64,000 nt of DNA from an uncultured Coriobacteriaceae bacterium (GTDB taxonomy: Bacteria > Actinomycetota > Coriobacteriia > Coriobacteriales > Atopobiaceae): the NCBI GenBank assembly GCA_902788705.1, contig CADALE010000007.1, positions 1 to 64,000 on the forward strand. Reading direction: 5' to 3'. Numbering within the stretch: position 1 is the stretch's first letter; each line of letters begins with the position of its first letter. The translations under genes were made by a program, and so were the position numbers. The notes below the pieces were generated by a model. That model ran no database searches. It saw only the letters and a list, made by a program, of their open reading frames with translations, and had not been told where the DNA came from. This document shows positions 15,932 through 23,484 of this stretch, one piece after another.

Positions 15932-17362
15932 ATGATGAGTGACTATCGCATTCCCTTCGAGGTGCCGGACTGGACCTACGAGCAGGCCCTCCATCGCCTG
16001 CACGAGGTGCTGCGCTTTGGCATCGTCCCCATGCTCGAGACCGTCGAGGACATGCTTGTCGAGCTGGGCAGCCCCGACTCGTGCTTTGACTCCATTCAGG
16101 TGGCGGGCACCAACGGCAAGACGTCCACCTCGCGCTACACCGCGGCCATCTTGCGCGCCGAGGGGTACCGCACGGCGCTGTACACCAGCCCCGAGCTGGT
16201 GAGCTACACCGAGCGCATGGAGGTTGACGGCGCCCCGGTGAGCGAGACGGCCTTCGCACGCGGCATCGCGGCTGCGTCGCTGGCGGGCGAGCGCGTGAAC
16301 GACCACCGCCGGTCAGTGGGGGAGCGCCCCTACGACATCACCGAGTTTGACCTGCTGACCGTTGCCGCCTGCGTGGTATATGCCGAGGCGGGCGTTGACG
16401 TGGCGGTGCTCGAGGTGGGCATGGGAGGCCGCTGGGACGCCACTAGCGCGGTCACTTCCATCAGGACGGTCGCCGTCACGGGCATCGGGCTTGACCACAT
16501 GCACATCCTGGGCGACACCCTCGAGGCCATCGCTGCCGAGAAGGCGGCGGTCATCAAGGCCGGACGACCCTGCGTGCTGGGTGTGGGAACCGCCACGCCC
16601 GACAGCGTGGAGGATGTGTTCCTCTCGCGCTGCGAGGTGGAGGGTGTGCGCCCCGTGCTGCTGCGTCCCGAGCGGCTGAGCGACGCGCAAGGCGAGATGC
16701 ATCCCGGCGTGCCGCGCGAGCATCCTGGCACCCCGCATGCCAGCTACGTGATCACCAAGCGGCCCTCCAAGCTGGGCCTTCCCCTCCAGCTGAGCGTCAC
16801 CACCCCGCGCGCCACCTATGCGGGCCTCGTCACGCCCAAGCCCGCCTACCAAGCAGCCAACGTGGCTTGCGCCGTGGCCCTTGCCGAGGCGCACCTTGGG
16901 CGCGAGCTTGACCATGAGCTGCTGCATGAGGCTGTGGCCACCTGTCCCACGCCGGGGCGCTTCGACCAGCTGCGGTCAGACCCGCCCGTCATCATCGACG
17001 CGTGCCACAACCCGCAGTCGGTGGAGACGTTCCTCACGGCGGTGCGCGACATCCAGCCCGACGCGTCCGGAAGGCCCGCGCTGCTGTGCGCCGCGCTGGC
17101 CGACAAGGACTGCGCGGGCATGGTTGGGCTGCTGGCGCACGAGTTTCCCTGCGTGTACGTCACCCAGACGTCGTCGCCCCGCGCGCTGGCCGCCGAGCAG
17201 CTTGCGCAGCTGTTTGCCGAGGCAGGGGCCGAGGTGCGCGGCGTGTACCCCACGGTGGGGGAGGCCGTCTTGGCACTGGAGGGCGTCTCCTACGTGGCGT
17301 GTGGGTCCATCACGCTGGCGGGAGAGGTGGCCGGCATACTGCGGCCTCCGGTGCGCTCGTAG
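15932..17362 (+). CDS. folC: Folylpolyglutamate / dihydrofolate synthase
   Basis: 476 residues of the Mur-ligase-like FolC family. The P-loop VAGTNGKTST is at residues 57-66, YTSPELVSYTERMEVDG follows as in FolC, and EVGMGGRWDATS and the C-terminal DACHNPQS motif are present. It adds glutamates to folates and may also make dihydrofolate from dihydropteroate. Two ATGs (15932, 15935) are possible. The start lies almost on the stop of the channel gene, which suggests translational coupling. Confidence 0.95.
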   Translation: MMSDYRIPFEVPDWTYEQALHRLHEVLRFGIVPMLETVEDMLVELGSPDSCFDSIQVAGTNGKTSTSRYTAAILRAEGYRTALYTSPELVSYTERMEVDGAPVSETAFARGIAAASLAGERVNDHRRSVGERPYDITEFDLLTVAACVVYAEAGVDVAVLEVGMGGRWDATSAVTSIRTVAVTGIGLDHMHILGDTLEAIAAEKAAVIKAGRPCVLGVGTATPDSVEDVFLSRCEVEGVRPVLLRPERLSDAQGEMHPGVPREHPGTPHASYVITKRPSKLGLPLQLSVTTPRATYAGLVTPKPAYQAANVACAVALAEAHLGRELDHELLHEAVATCPTPGRFDQLRSDPPVIIDACHNPQSVETFLTAVRDIQPDASGRPALLCAALADKDCAGMVGLLAHEFPCVYVTQTSSPRALAAEQLAQLFAEAGAEVRGVYPTVGEAVLALEGVSYVACGSITLAGEVAGILRPPVRS

Positions 17363-17435
17363 GGGACGGCGGACCGTCGCGGCCTGTGTTGGGGTGGTGT
17401 GATGTGAGTCCGCATCCGCCACGCACGGTGCTGTC

Positions 17436-17444
17436 TGCTACAAT
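17436..17444 (+). promoter_or_regulatory. Extended -10 promoter
   Basis: TGCTACAAT is a TGn-extended -10 element without a clear -35, 79 bases before the 17523 gene. A 12-bp palindrome GAAGGCGCCTTC follows at 17478-17489 in the leader. Confidence 0.45.
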
Positions 17445-17522
17445 GCCAAAGAATGTGTAGGGGGGCTAGCCAGTGGCGAAGGCGCCTTCACGGCCCCACG
17501 TGCGGCAAAGGAGCGAGATCCG

Positions 17523-17954
17523 ATGTCTGAACTGCTTGACCAGCTTATTACCCCTGAAGTGCGCATGGTCCTGTACCTCATGGTGGCCTGCCTCGTGATG
17601 CTCTACATCCTCTCCATCGTGTACGTGATCCGCGACGCCCAGCGCCGTGGCGCCGAGCCGTGGTGGCTGTGGGCAACCATCTCGGTCATCCCCATCGTGG
17701 GCCTGCTTGCCTACGTCATCCTGCGTCCCAGCTCCTACCTCATCGACCGTGAGGAACAGGACCTCGACATCGCCCTGCGCGAGCACCAGCTGTCGCACTA
17801 CGGCATCTGCCCCAAGTGTGGTGCCCCCATCGACCGCGACTTCATCGTGTGCCCCATCTGCAACACGCAGGTGCGCAATGTGTGCCCCACGTGCCACCGT
17901 CCCCTCAACGCCGACTGGAAGGTGTGCCCGTACTGCCGCACCCGCATCCAGTAG
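17523..17954 (+). CDS. Membrane protein with C-terminal double zinc ribbon
   Basis: 143 residues. Two membrane segments (about 13-37 and 46-66) resemble the N-terminal membrane domain often seen before phospholipase D or in small envelope proteins. The C-terminal half carries three CxxC knuckles plus a fourth (CPKC, CPIC, CPTC, CPYC), forming two zinc ribbons. AAAGGAGCG precedes the ATG. A second zinc-ribbon membrane protein follows at 18184 but is separated by a strong terminator. Function unknown. Confidence 0.8.
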   Translation: MSELLDQLITPEVRMVLYLMVACLVMLYILSIVYVIRDAQRRGAEPWWLWATISVIPIVGLLAYVILRPSSYLIDREEQDLDIALREHQLSHYGICPKCGAPIDRDFIVCPICNTQVRNVCPTCHRPLNADWKVCPYCRTRIQ

Positions 17955-17996
17955 CGACGGACTGCACCGGCTTCGGCCGGCAAAGACGACTGCATG

Positions 17997-18028
17997 GGCG
18001 ACGTCCTTCGGGGCGTCGCCTTTTGTTT
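17997..18028 (+). terminator. Terminator with TTCG loop
   Basis: A 10-bp stem (GGCGACGTCC with GGGCGTCGCC, one G-T pair) closed by the stable TTCG tetraloop is followed by TTTTGTTT. Confidence 0.93.
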
Positions 18029-18183
18029 GGCCCTTCTCCGCAAATCCCGACATACCCGGCTTGAGGGCATTCCACAAGGGATGGTTTGCCTTTGGCCAAA
18101 TCCCCACGTAGGCAGGCGGGCGGTTTGCTACCCTAGGCATAGGCGCGTGCCCGAGGCGGCATGCCACGCCAGGAGGGGGACTC

Positions 18184-19935
18184 ATGTTTTGTTCGAACTG
18201 TGGGGCCGAGCTGCAGCCCGGCCAGAAGTTCTGCCACAACTGCGGGCATCCGACGTCGCAGCAGGTAGCAGCCGAGGTGCAGGATCAGGTGCCCACCATG
18301 CCGGTGGTGCCGGTGACCGCTGATGCGCCAGCGGAAGCGGAGGTTCCCGCAGAGCCCGTCGTGCCGGTAGAGGCAGTCATGCCGGAGGAGGCCGCGGAGC
18401 CCGTCATGCCGGTTGTGCCCGAGGAGCCGGTCATGCCCGCGGAGCCCGTCGTGCCGACCGTGTCGGTAGAGGCTGTCATGCCGGAGGAGGCGACCGAAGC
18501 GCCATCTGTGCCCGAGGAGCCCACGGCGCCCCAGCCACCCCTTGACCCTGCGTCGCCTGCCGCAGACCGGCTTGACGATGAGCCTAAGACGTGGGGCTTC
18601 TCCCAGGCCAACGACGATCTGTGGCTGAAGTCTCCCGACGCCGCGGCGGCCGCCACGGAGGTGGGTCAGGTGTGGCATGAGATCGAGCCCACGCGGCCCC
18701 AGCCTCTGCCCATCGTGGACGTGCTCGCTGACCAGGACCCCACGCGGGTGACGTCCGTGCCGGCTGATGGCAGCTTTGCCGAGGACGAGCCGAGCGAGCC
18801 CGTCGTCACGGCGCCGTCTGATGAGTCCACCGTCGACGGCCCCACCACCGTGATCGCGGCTGACGCCCCCGTGGCCCCGGTTGAGCCCACGCTCCTGATG
18901 CCGCAGGTGGCAGAGGCCCCCACGCCGGCGTCCCAGTCCCAGCCTCAGCCCCAGTCCCAGCCCCAGCCCCAGCCCGTCGCGAGTCCCTACGACGGCATCC
19001 CGCAGCCCGTTGACACCCAGATGCCCATGCGTGGTTCGTCGGCTCCGGTGGCCCCAGCCGGCCTGGAGACGCCTACCGTCCAGACGGCGGCCTACGCCCA
19101 GGTGGTCCCGCAGCAGGACGTGCCGCTCACGCCGCAGGTGGTGGAGCAGCCCAAGCAGCGTCGTGGCCTCTCCACGGGCCTGAGGGTGGCTGCGGTAACG
19201 CTCGTTGCCTTCATCCTCATCCGCGTCGGCCTTTCGGCGCTGGGTTTCTTTGGGAGCGACGACACCAAGCCCGTGGACACCGGCATCACCGAGGTGCAGA
19301 CTGAGAAGGAGCGTCCCACGTCCATCGTGCCCGACGTCGACGAGGAGCCCATCTCCAACGACAAGCCTGTCTCGTCCGTGGGGGCCGATCCCGTGTCCGA
19401 CGTCTCGGCGTCCACCTACCTGGCGGCCAACGGCTACCCGACGCTGCTTGCCTATATGGACCTCACGGGCCAGCAGCTGGCCGACCTGGTGCAGGCCAAC
19501 GGCTACATCTACTACGAGAGCGAGGACGCCGACGTGTATGCCAAGGAGGACGGCACCGTCGTGTTCAATGCGGTCCTGACGGACGGCTCGGCAAACGAGG
19601 CCTCCTTCACGGCGCTCGGACGCGGCGGCATCGGCCAGCCCGTGGTGTACGTGACCGTGTTGGAGGGCTTTGACTCGGTGGAGGAGGTGCTGAGCGGCAT
19701 CGCCAACTGCTCGGTGACCATGCAGAAGACCGTGGGCGACGGCAAGGAGCTGGTGGCGCTGGTGCACGGCCCGTCCCTGCGCGAGTACCTGGTCAACATA
19801 TACGACGTTGAGGATGGCGACTACGAGATCGACCTCTACAATCCCGAGGCCATAGAGGTGGGCTTCTTTGACGTCGTGAACGACGGCACGTATGGCTCCA
19901 CGACGGGAGAGGTGTACAAGAACTACGGGGCATAG
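18184..19935 (+). CDS. Zinc-ribbon, Pro/Glu/Val-repeat, single-pass membrane protein
   Basis: 583 residues in four parts: an N-terminal zinc ribbon (CSNC at 3-6 and CHNC at 19-22); a long low-complexity linker rich in Pro, Glu and Val with imperfect VPVEAVMPEEA/VPEEPVMPAEP repeats and a Ser-Gln-Pro-Gln run; one membrane segment near residues 325-350; and an extracytoplasmic domain of about 230 residues with DVSASTYLAANGYPTLLAYMDL. GGAGGGGG precedes the ATG. Proteins with this layout are common in Coriobacteriia, but their role is unknown. The linker would span the cytoplasm and the tail would lie outside. Confidence 0.82.
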   Translation: MFCSNCGAELQPGQKFCHNCGHPTSQQVAAEVQDQVPTMPVVPVTADAPAEAEVPAEPVVPVEAVMPEEAAEPVMPVVPEEPVMPAEPVVPTVSVEAVMPEEATEAPSVPEEPTAPQPPLDPASPAADRLDDEPKTWGFSQANDDLWLKSPDAAAAATEVGQVWHEIEPTRPQPLPIVDVLADQDPTRVTSVPADGSFAEDEPSEPVVTAPSDESTVDGPTTVIAADAPVAPVEPTLLMPQVAEAPTPASQSQPQPQSQPQPQPVASPYDGIPQPVDTQMPMRGSSAPVAPAGLETPTVQTAAYAQVVPQQDVPLTPQVVEQPKQRRGLSTGLRVAAVTLVAFILIRVGLSALGFFGSDDTKPVDTGITEVQTEKERPTSIVPDVDEEPISNDKPVSSVGADPVSDVSASTYLAANGYPTLLAYMDLTGQQLADLVQANGYIYYESEDADVYAKEDGTVVFNAVLTDGSANEASFTALGRGGIGQPVVYVTVLEGFDSVEEVLSGIANCSVTMQKTVGDGKELVALVHGPSLREYLVNIYDVEDGDYEIDLYNPEAIEVGFFDVVNDGTYGSTTGEVYKNYGA

Positions 19936-19990
19936 CCCCGGCCCTGCAAGTTCCGGCCTGCCCAGGCCTCGGCAAGGCGCGCTTCCCAGG

Positions 19991-20040
19991 CTCCCCGGCA
20001 TCCGCCACGCAAGGCGGGCGCCGGGGAGTCTGTCGGTTTT
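19991..20040 (+). terminator. Probable terminator after the zinc-ribbon repeat protein
   Basis: CTCCCCGGC (19991-19999) pairs with GCCGGGGAG (20020-20028), with a nested CCGCC/GGCGG. A T-rich stretch ending in GGTTTT follows. Confidence 0.7.
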
Positions 20041-20126
20041 GGCAGGGCAGGCGCTTTGGGCTGCACCAGGCCGCATCATGTGGTACAACATCTTGGTGCG
20101 AATCATCGAGGTTAGGAACGGAGCAC

Positions 20127-20156
20127 ATGCCCAACCGGCAAACCCAGACTTTCTAG
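20127..20156 (+). CDS. thrS leader peptide (MPNRQTQTF)
   Basis: A nine-codon reading frame ATG-CCC-AAC-CGG-CAA-ACC-CAG-ACT-TTC-TAG, preceded by AGGAACGGAG. Two of its last four sense codons are threonine. The TAG overlaps the first base of the antiterminator arm at 20156-20165. This is the geometry of a ribosome-mediated attenuator: stalling at the first Thr codon would leave that arm free, while a ribosome at the stop codon would cover it. Too short to support by sequence composition; the case rests on position and codon content. Confidence 0.6.
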   Translation: MPNRQTQTF

Positions 20157-20238
20157 GCGCTTGTCCCTTCGTCACGGCCGCGGAGCCGCCCGACAAGCGC
20201 CACACGCCGCTCGGTGCCAGGGGCACGGGCGCTTTTTT
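20156..20238 (+). promoter_or_regulatory. Transcription attenuator of thrS (competing hairpins)
   Basis: Arm A GGCGCTTGTC (20156-20165) pairs perfectly with arm B GACAAGCGCC (20192-20201). The AAGCGCC part of B (20195-20201) can instead pair with arm C GGCGCTT (20228-20234), which with the nested GTGCC/GGCAC hairpin (20214-20218 with 20222-20226) and six T residues (20233-20238) forms a terminator. A:B and B:C are mutually exclusive. I see no T-box sequence. A TATAAT at 20244-20249 could be a secondary promoter. Confidence 0.65.
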
Positions 20239-20270
20239 GTGCATATAATCCCAGCTACAAGGAGAGTCAC

Positions 20271-22034
20271 ATGAAGATCCTGTACAACGACGGTACCGTG
20301 GGCGAGTGCCCCGAGGGCGAGGAGCTGCACGTCATCCGCCACAGCGCCGCCCACATCCTGGCGCAGGCCATCAAGCGCCTCTATCCCGAGGCCGACTTTG
20401 CCTATGGCCCCGCCACCGACAACGGCTTCTACTATGACGTCGACCTGCCCGACGGCGTCAAGATCAGCGAGGACGATTTCCCCGCCATCGAAGCCGAGAT
20501 GCGCCGCATCTGCAAGGCCAACCTCAAGTTCGAGACCTACGAGCTGCCCCGCGCCGAGGCCATCGCCCACATGCAGGAGCGCGGCGAGAAGTACAAGGTA
20601 GAGCACGTCGGCGACCTTCCCGAGGACGCCCGCATCACCTTCTACCGCCAGGGCGAGTACGTTGACATGTGCGTGGGCCCGCACGTGCTGTACACCAAGG
20701 CGGTCAAGGCCTTCAAGCTCACCGGCGTGTCCGGCGCTTACTGGAAGAACGACGCCAACAACAAGATGCTCACCCGCATCAACGGCATTGCCTTCCCCAG
20801 CAAGGAGGAGCTTGACGCCTACCTGGCCTTCATCGAGGAGGCCAAGAAGCGCGACCATCGTCGCATCGGCCAGGAGATGGAGCTGTTCATGATGGCCGAC
20901 GAGGGCCCGGGCTTCCCGTTCTGGCTGCCCAACGGCATGCGCCTGAAGAACGCCCTGATGGACTACTGGCACGAGATGCAGGACGCCTACGGCTACGACG
21001 AGGTGCAGACGCCCATCATCCTGTCCCGCAAGCTGTGGGAGACCTCCGGCCACTGGGACCACTACAAGGAGAACATGTACACGACGGTGATCGACGAGGA
21101 GGACTTCGCCGTCAAGCCCATGAACTGCCCGGGTGCCTGCCTCATCTACCGCAGCAAGCCGCGCAGCTACCGCGACCTGCCGCTGAAGCTTGCCGAGGCC
21201 GGCCTTGACCACCGCCACGAGCTGCGCGGCGCCCTGCACGGGCTCTTCCGCGTGCGCTCCTTCACGCAGGACGACGCGCACCTGTTTATCCGTCCCGACC
21301 AGATCACCGACCTGGTCACCGAGACGGCGCACCTCATCACCACCTACTACCAGCAGTTTGGCTTCCCGTACCACGTGGAGCTGTCCACCCGCCCCGAGAA
21401 CTCGATGGGCTCTGACGAGGACTGGGAGCGTGCCGAGGCGGGCCTCAAGGAGGCCCTTGAGTCGATGGGCGTGGAGTACATCCTCAACGAGGGCGACGGC
21501 GCCTTCTACGGCCCCAAGATCGACTTCCACCTGGAGGACTGCCTAGGCCGCACATGGCAATGCGGCACCATCCAGCTTGACTTCCAGCTGCCGCAGAACT
21601 TCGAGCTTGAGTACACGGGTGCCGACGGCGAGAAGCATCGTCCCATCATGATCCATCGCGCGGGCTTCGGCAGCTTCGAGCGCTTCATCGGCATGCTTAC
21701 CGAGCAGTACGCAGGCAAGTTCCCCACGTGGCTGTCACCCTGCCAGGTGAAGGTGCTTCCCGTGTCCGAGAAGACGCGCGCGTATGCGCTTGAGGTGGGT
21801 GCTAAGCTACGTACCGCGGGCATCCGCGTGAAGGTTGACGAGCGCGACGAGAAGATTGGCTACAAGATTCGCGAGGCGCGTGCCGTCGACCGCGTGCCGT
21901 ACATGCTGATCCTGGGCGAGAAGGAGCGCGACGCCGGCATCATCAGCGTGCGCGACCGCTCGAACGAGACCGTACAGCGCGATCTTGACGAGTTCATCGC
22001 CGACATCACGGCCGAGGTTGCCGAGCGTAGGTAG
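20271..22034 (+). CDS. thrS: Threonyl-tRNA synthetase lacking the N-terminal TGS domain
   Basis: 587 residues; E. coli ThrRS has 642. The protein starts only 17 residues before the first motif of the editing domain (RHSAAH, His24 and His28). The canonical N-terminal TGS domain is therefore absent, and the upstream frame is closed by a stop and an attenuator. The editing domain (YVDMCVGPHV), class II motif 2 (FRVRSFTQDDAHLF), the zinc-site KPMNCPG and the C-terminal anticodon domain are intact. AAGGAG precedes the ATG by six bases. It charges tRNA-Thr; editing of mischarged Ser should be possible. Confidence 0.96.
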   Translation: MKILYNDGTVGECPEGEELHVIRHSAAHILAQAIKRLYPEADFAYGPATDNGFYYDVDLPDGVKISEDDFPAIEAEMRRICKANLKFETYELPRAEAIAHMQERGEKYKVEHVGDLPEDARITFYRQGEYVDMCVGPHVLYTKAVKAFKLTGVSGAYWKNDANNKMLTRINGIAFPSKEELDAYLAFIEEAKKRDHRRIGQEMELFMMADEGPGFPFWLPNGMRLKNALMDYWHEMQDAYGYDEVQTPIILSRKLWETSGHWDHYKENMYTTVIDEEDFAVKPMNCPGACLIYRSKPRSYRDLPLKLAEAGLDHRHELRGALHGLFRVRSFTQDDAHLFIRPDQITDLVTETAHLITTYYQQFGFPYHVELSTRPENSMGSDEDWERAEAGLKEALESMGVEYILNEGDGAFYGPKIDFHLEDCLGRTWQCGTIQLDFQLPQNFELEYTGADGEKHRPIMIHRAGFGSFERFIGMLTEQYAGKFPTWLSPCQVKVLPVSEKTRAYALEVGAKLRTAGIRVKVDERDEKIGYKIREARAVDRVPYMLILGEKERDAGIISVRDRSNETVQRDLDEFIADITAEVAERR

Positions 22035-22060
22035 GTAGCTTGACCAGCGCATGAGACGAG

Positions 22061-22099
22061 CGCCCCCTGGTTGGTTTCGCGTGGGACCGCCAGGGGGCG
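22061..22099 (+). terminator. Probable thrS terminator
   Basis: CGCCCCCTGG (22061-22070) pairs perfectly with CCAGGGGGCG (22090-22099). Only TCCTTG follows, so the T-run is weak. Confidence 0.65.
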
Positions 22100-22247
22100 T
22101 CCTTGTGTGGCAAGGATGTCGGGATTGCTGCATGCGCGCCACGCTTCCGCCATCAGGGCATCCCGAACGTGGGCATTGCCTTCAGAGCTATCCCTGCCAA
22201 GAGCGGTATCATCATCGAAGTAGCTTAGGACAACACATGGAGGTGCG

Positions 22248-22994
22248 ATGTCCGGCACAAGGCGCCATGAAGGCGCGGCACTCGAAGGCATGGCAACCAA
22301 TGGCGCGTCCGCCCACGCGCTCCTCCGCGCCGTGCTGGCCCGTCGCCTTGGCGCAGGCCGCGTGCAGGTGATAGCGCTTCCCATAGATGAGGTGCTGTCG
22401 CTTCTGCCCCTGGACGACGCCATCGTGGCCGAGCCCCTCACGCATGGCAGGCCGCTTGCCTGCACCGACGTGCGAGCCTGTGGCAAGCAGGCGCGTGAGG
22501 AGGGGAGGGCGCTCGTGGTGGACAACTCGTCGGCCACCTTCGTGGGCTGTGCGGCCGTGCGCCTTGGGGCCCACCTCTCCGTCGAGTTGCTTGGCGTGGG
22601 GGAGAAGCCCGCCACGCTGGTGGGAATCGCTCGCGACGCGTCCCGTGTGCTGCCCGGCCTTGCCATGCTGGATGGGCTGCCTACCCTGCCTGACGAGCGC
22701 TGCCAGGAGCTTCTGGACTCCCTGCCCCAACGCGAGGCATCCTGGAGGGCAGTCAGCGACGTCGCGCAGGTGGTGGCCAGCTACCTCGCGTGCCATCCGC
22801 GCGTGAAGCAGGTGCGCTATCCGGGCCTGCGAAGCGATCCGAGCTTCGAGATTGCGGCCCGCACGCTTACGGGCGGTTTCGGACCTTGGGTTGACTACCA
22901 GTGGGAAGGCGCTGCAGGTTGGGTGCGTTGGGAGGCCTCGCCCCACGACGACGCCCGCGAGGCCGCGCTGGCGCTCGAGGCTGCCCTGAAGTGA
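22248..22994 (+). CDS. Degenerate Cys/Met-metabolism PLP-fold protein (likely pseudoenzyme)
   Basis: 248 residues aligning by eye with the large and C-terminal domains of cystathionine gamma-synthase/lyase: ALVVDNSSAT (89-97), LGAHL (106-110), and HPRVKQVRYPGLRSDP...EIAARTLTGGFG toward the end. The usual SxTK motif carrying the PLP-binding lysine reads ELLGV at this place; the lysine position is Val117. The first ~140 residues of a normal enzyme are missing or strongly shortened. GGAGGTGCG precedes the ATG and the frame is intact, so it is expressed-looking rather than a decayed pseudogene. Catalysis is unlikely; a regulatory or binding role is possible. Confidence 0.7.
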   Translation: MSGTRRHEGAALEGMATNGASAHALLRAVLARRLGAGRVQVIALPIDEVLSLLPLDDAIVAEPLTHGRPLACTDVRACGKQAREEGRALVVDNSSATFVGCAAVRLGAHLSVELLGVGEKPATLVGIARDASRVLPGLAMLDGLPTLPDERCQELLDSLPQREASWRAVSDVAQVVASYLACHPRVKQVRYPGLRSDPSFEIAARTLTGGFGPWVDYQWEGAAGWVRWEASPHDDAREAALALEAALK

Positions 22995-23484
22995 GGGCCA
23001 CGAAGTCTTCGCGCATCAGCTTGGCCCCGAGCCTCATTTGAGGGAAGCCCGATTGGCTTGCTGAAGCATTTGTGGCGATCGTCAGGGCTGCTGGGAAGCT
23101 TGTTTGATTTCGTGAAACAAGTTGGGGGTTTCCAGCCTCGTTTCGAGAAGCTCATGGCCTTTGCTGAAACAAGTACGTTTCAGCAAAGGCCATGAGCTTC
23201 CTGCTCACTAAAGGTCTCGCCGAAATAACGTTTCATCAAGCTTCAAAATCTTCCTGTGCACTTCAAAGCCACGGCAACATGCTTCAGGAAAGACCAAGAG
23301 TTTCTCACGCGCAGGCTCGCCCTCCGCGCCCGGACCATCAGCTGCGCCTCGCGCCCGTGCCATGGGGCGATGACGTCGGGTTGTGTGCCTTCACTCCTTG
23401 TCGGTGACTGGTGGCGCACCGTCACCTCACTTTAGCTACCATTTGCTTATCCGTGCCATTTGTCGACAACAGATAGGGGAAGAC
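22995..23484. other. Gene-free, palindrome-rich spacer before adhE
   Basis: 490 bases with lower GC than the flanking genes and no credible reading frame. It carries several GAAAC/GTTTC and AAGCTT motifs: a CTTGTTT/AAACAAG hairpin at 23099-23121, a CTCG/CGAG hairpin near 23138-23148, a 24-bp perfect palindrome at 23147-23200, and an ACGTTTCATCAAGCTTC stretch near 23228. TTGTCGACAA at 23460-23469 lies just before the adhE ribosome site. Confidence 0.7.
23147..23200. repeat. 24-bp perfect inverted repeat, 6-base loop
   Basis: The left arm at 23147-23170 (begins GAAGCTCATGG, ends TTGCTGAAAC) is perfectly complementary to the right arm at 23177-23200, with loop AAGTAC. No T-run follows on either side, so it is not a standard terminator. 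Confidence 0.9.

Noticed and set aside
20244-20249. TATAAT as the main thrS promoter
   Set aside because: No -35 at the right distance, and it would give an almost leaderless transcript inside the attenuator; at most a secondary promoter.
20041-20270. T-box leader for thrS
   Set aside because: No T-box antiterminator sequence or specifier stem was seen; the leader-peptide model fits better.
23460-23469. TTGTCGACAA before adhE as a Rex operator
   Set aside because: The palindrome is real, but spacing and core do not match the Rex consensus sequences I know.
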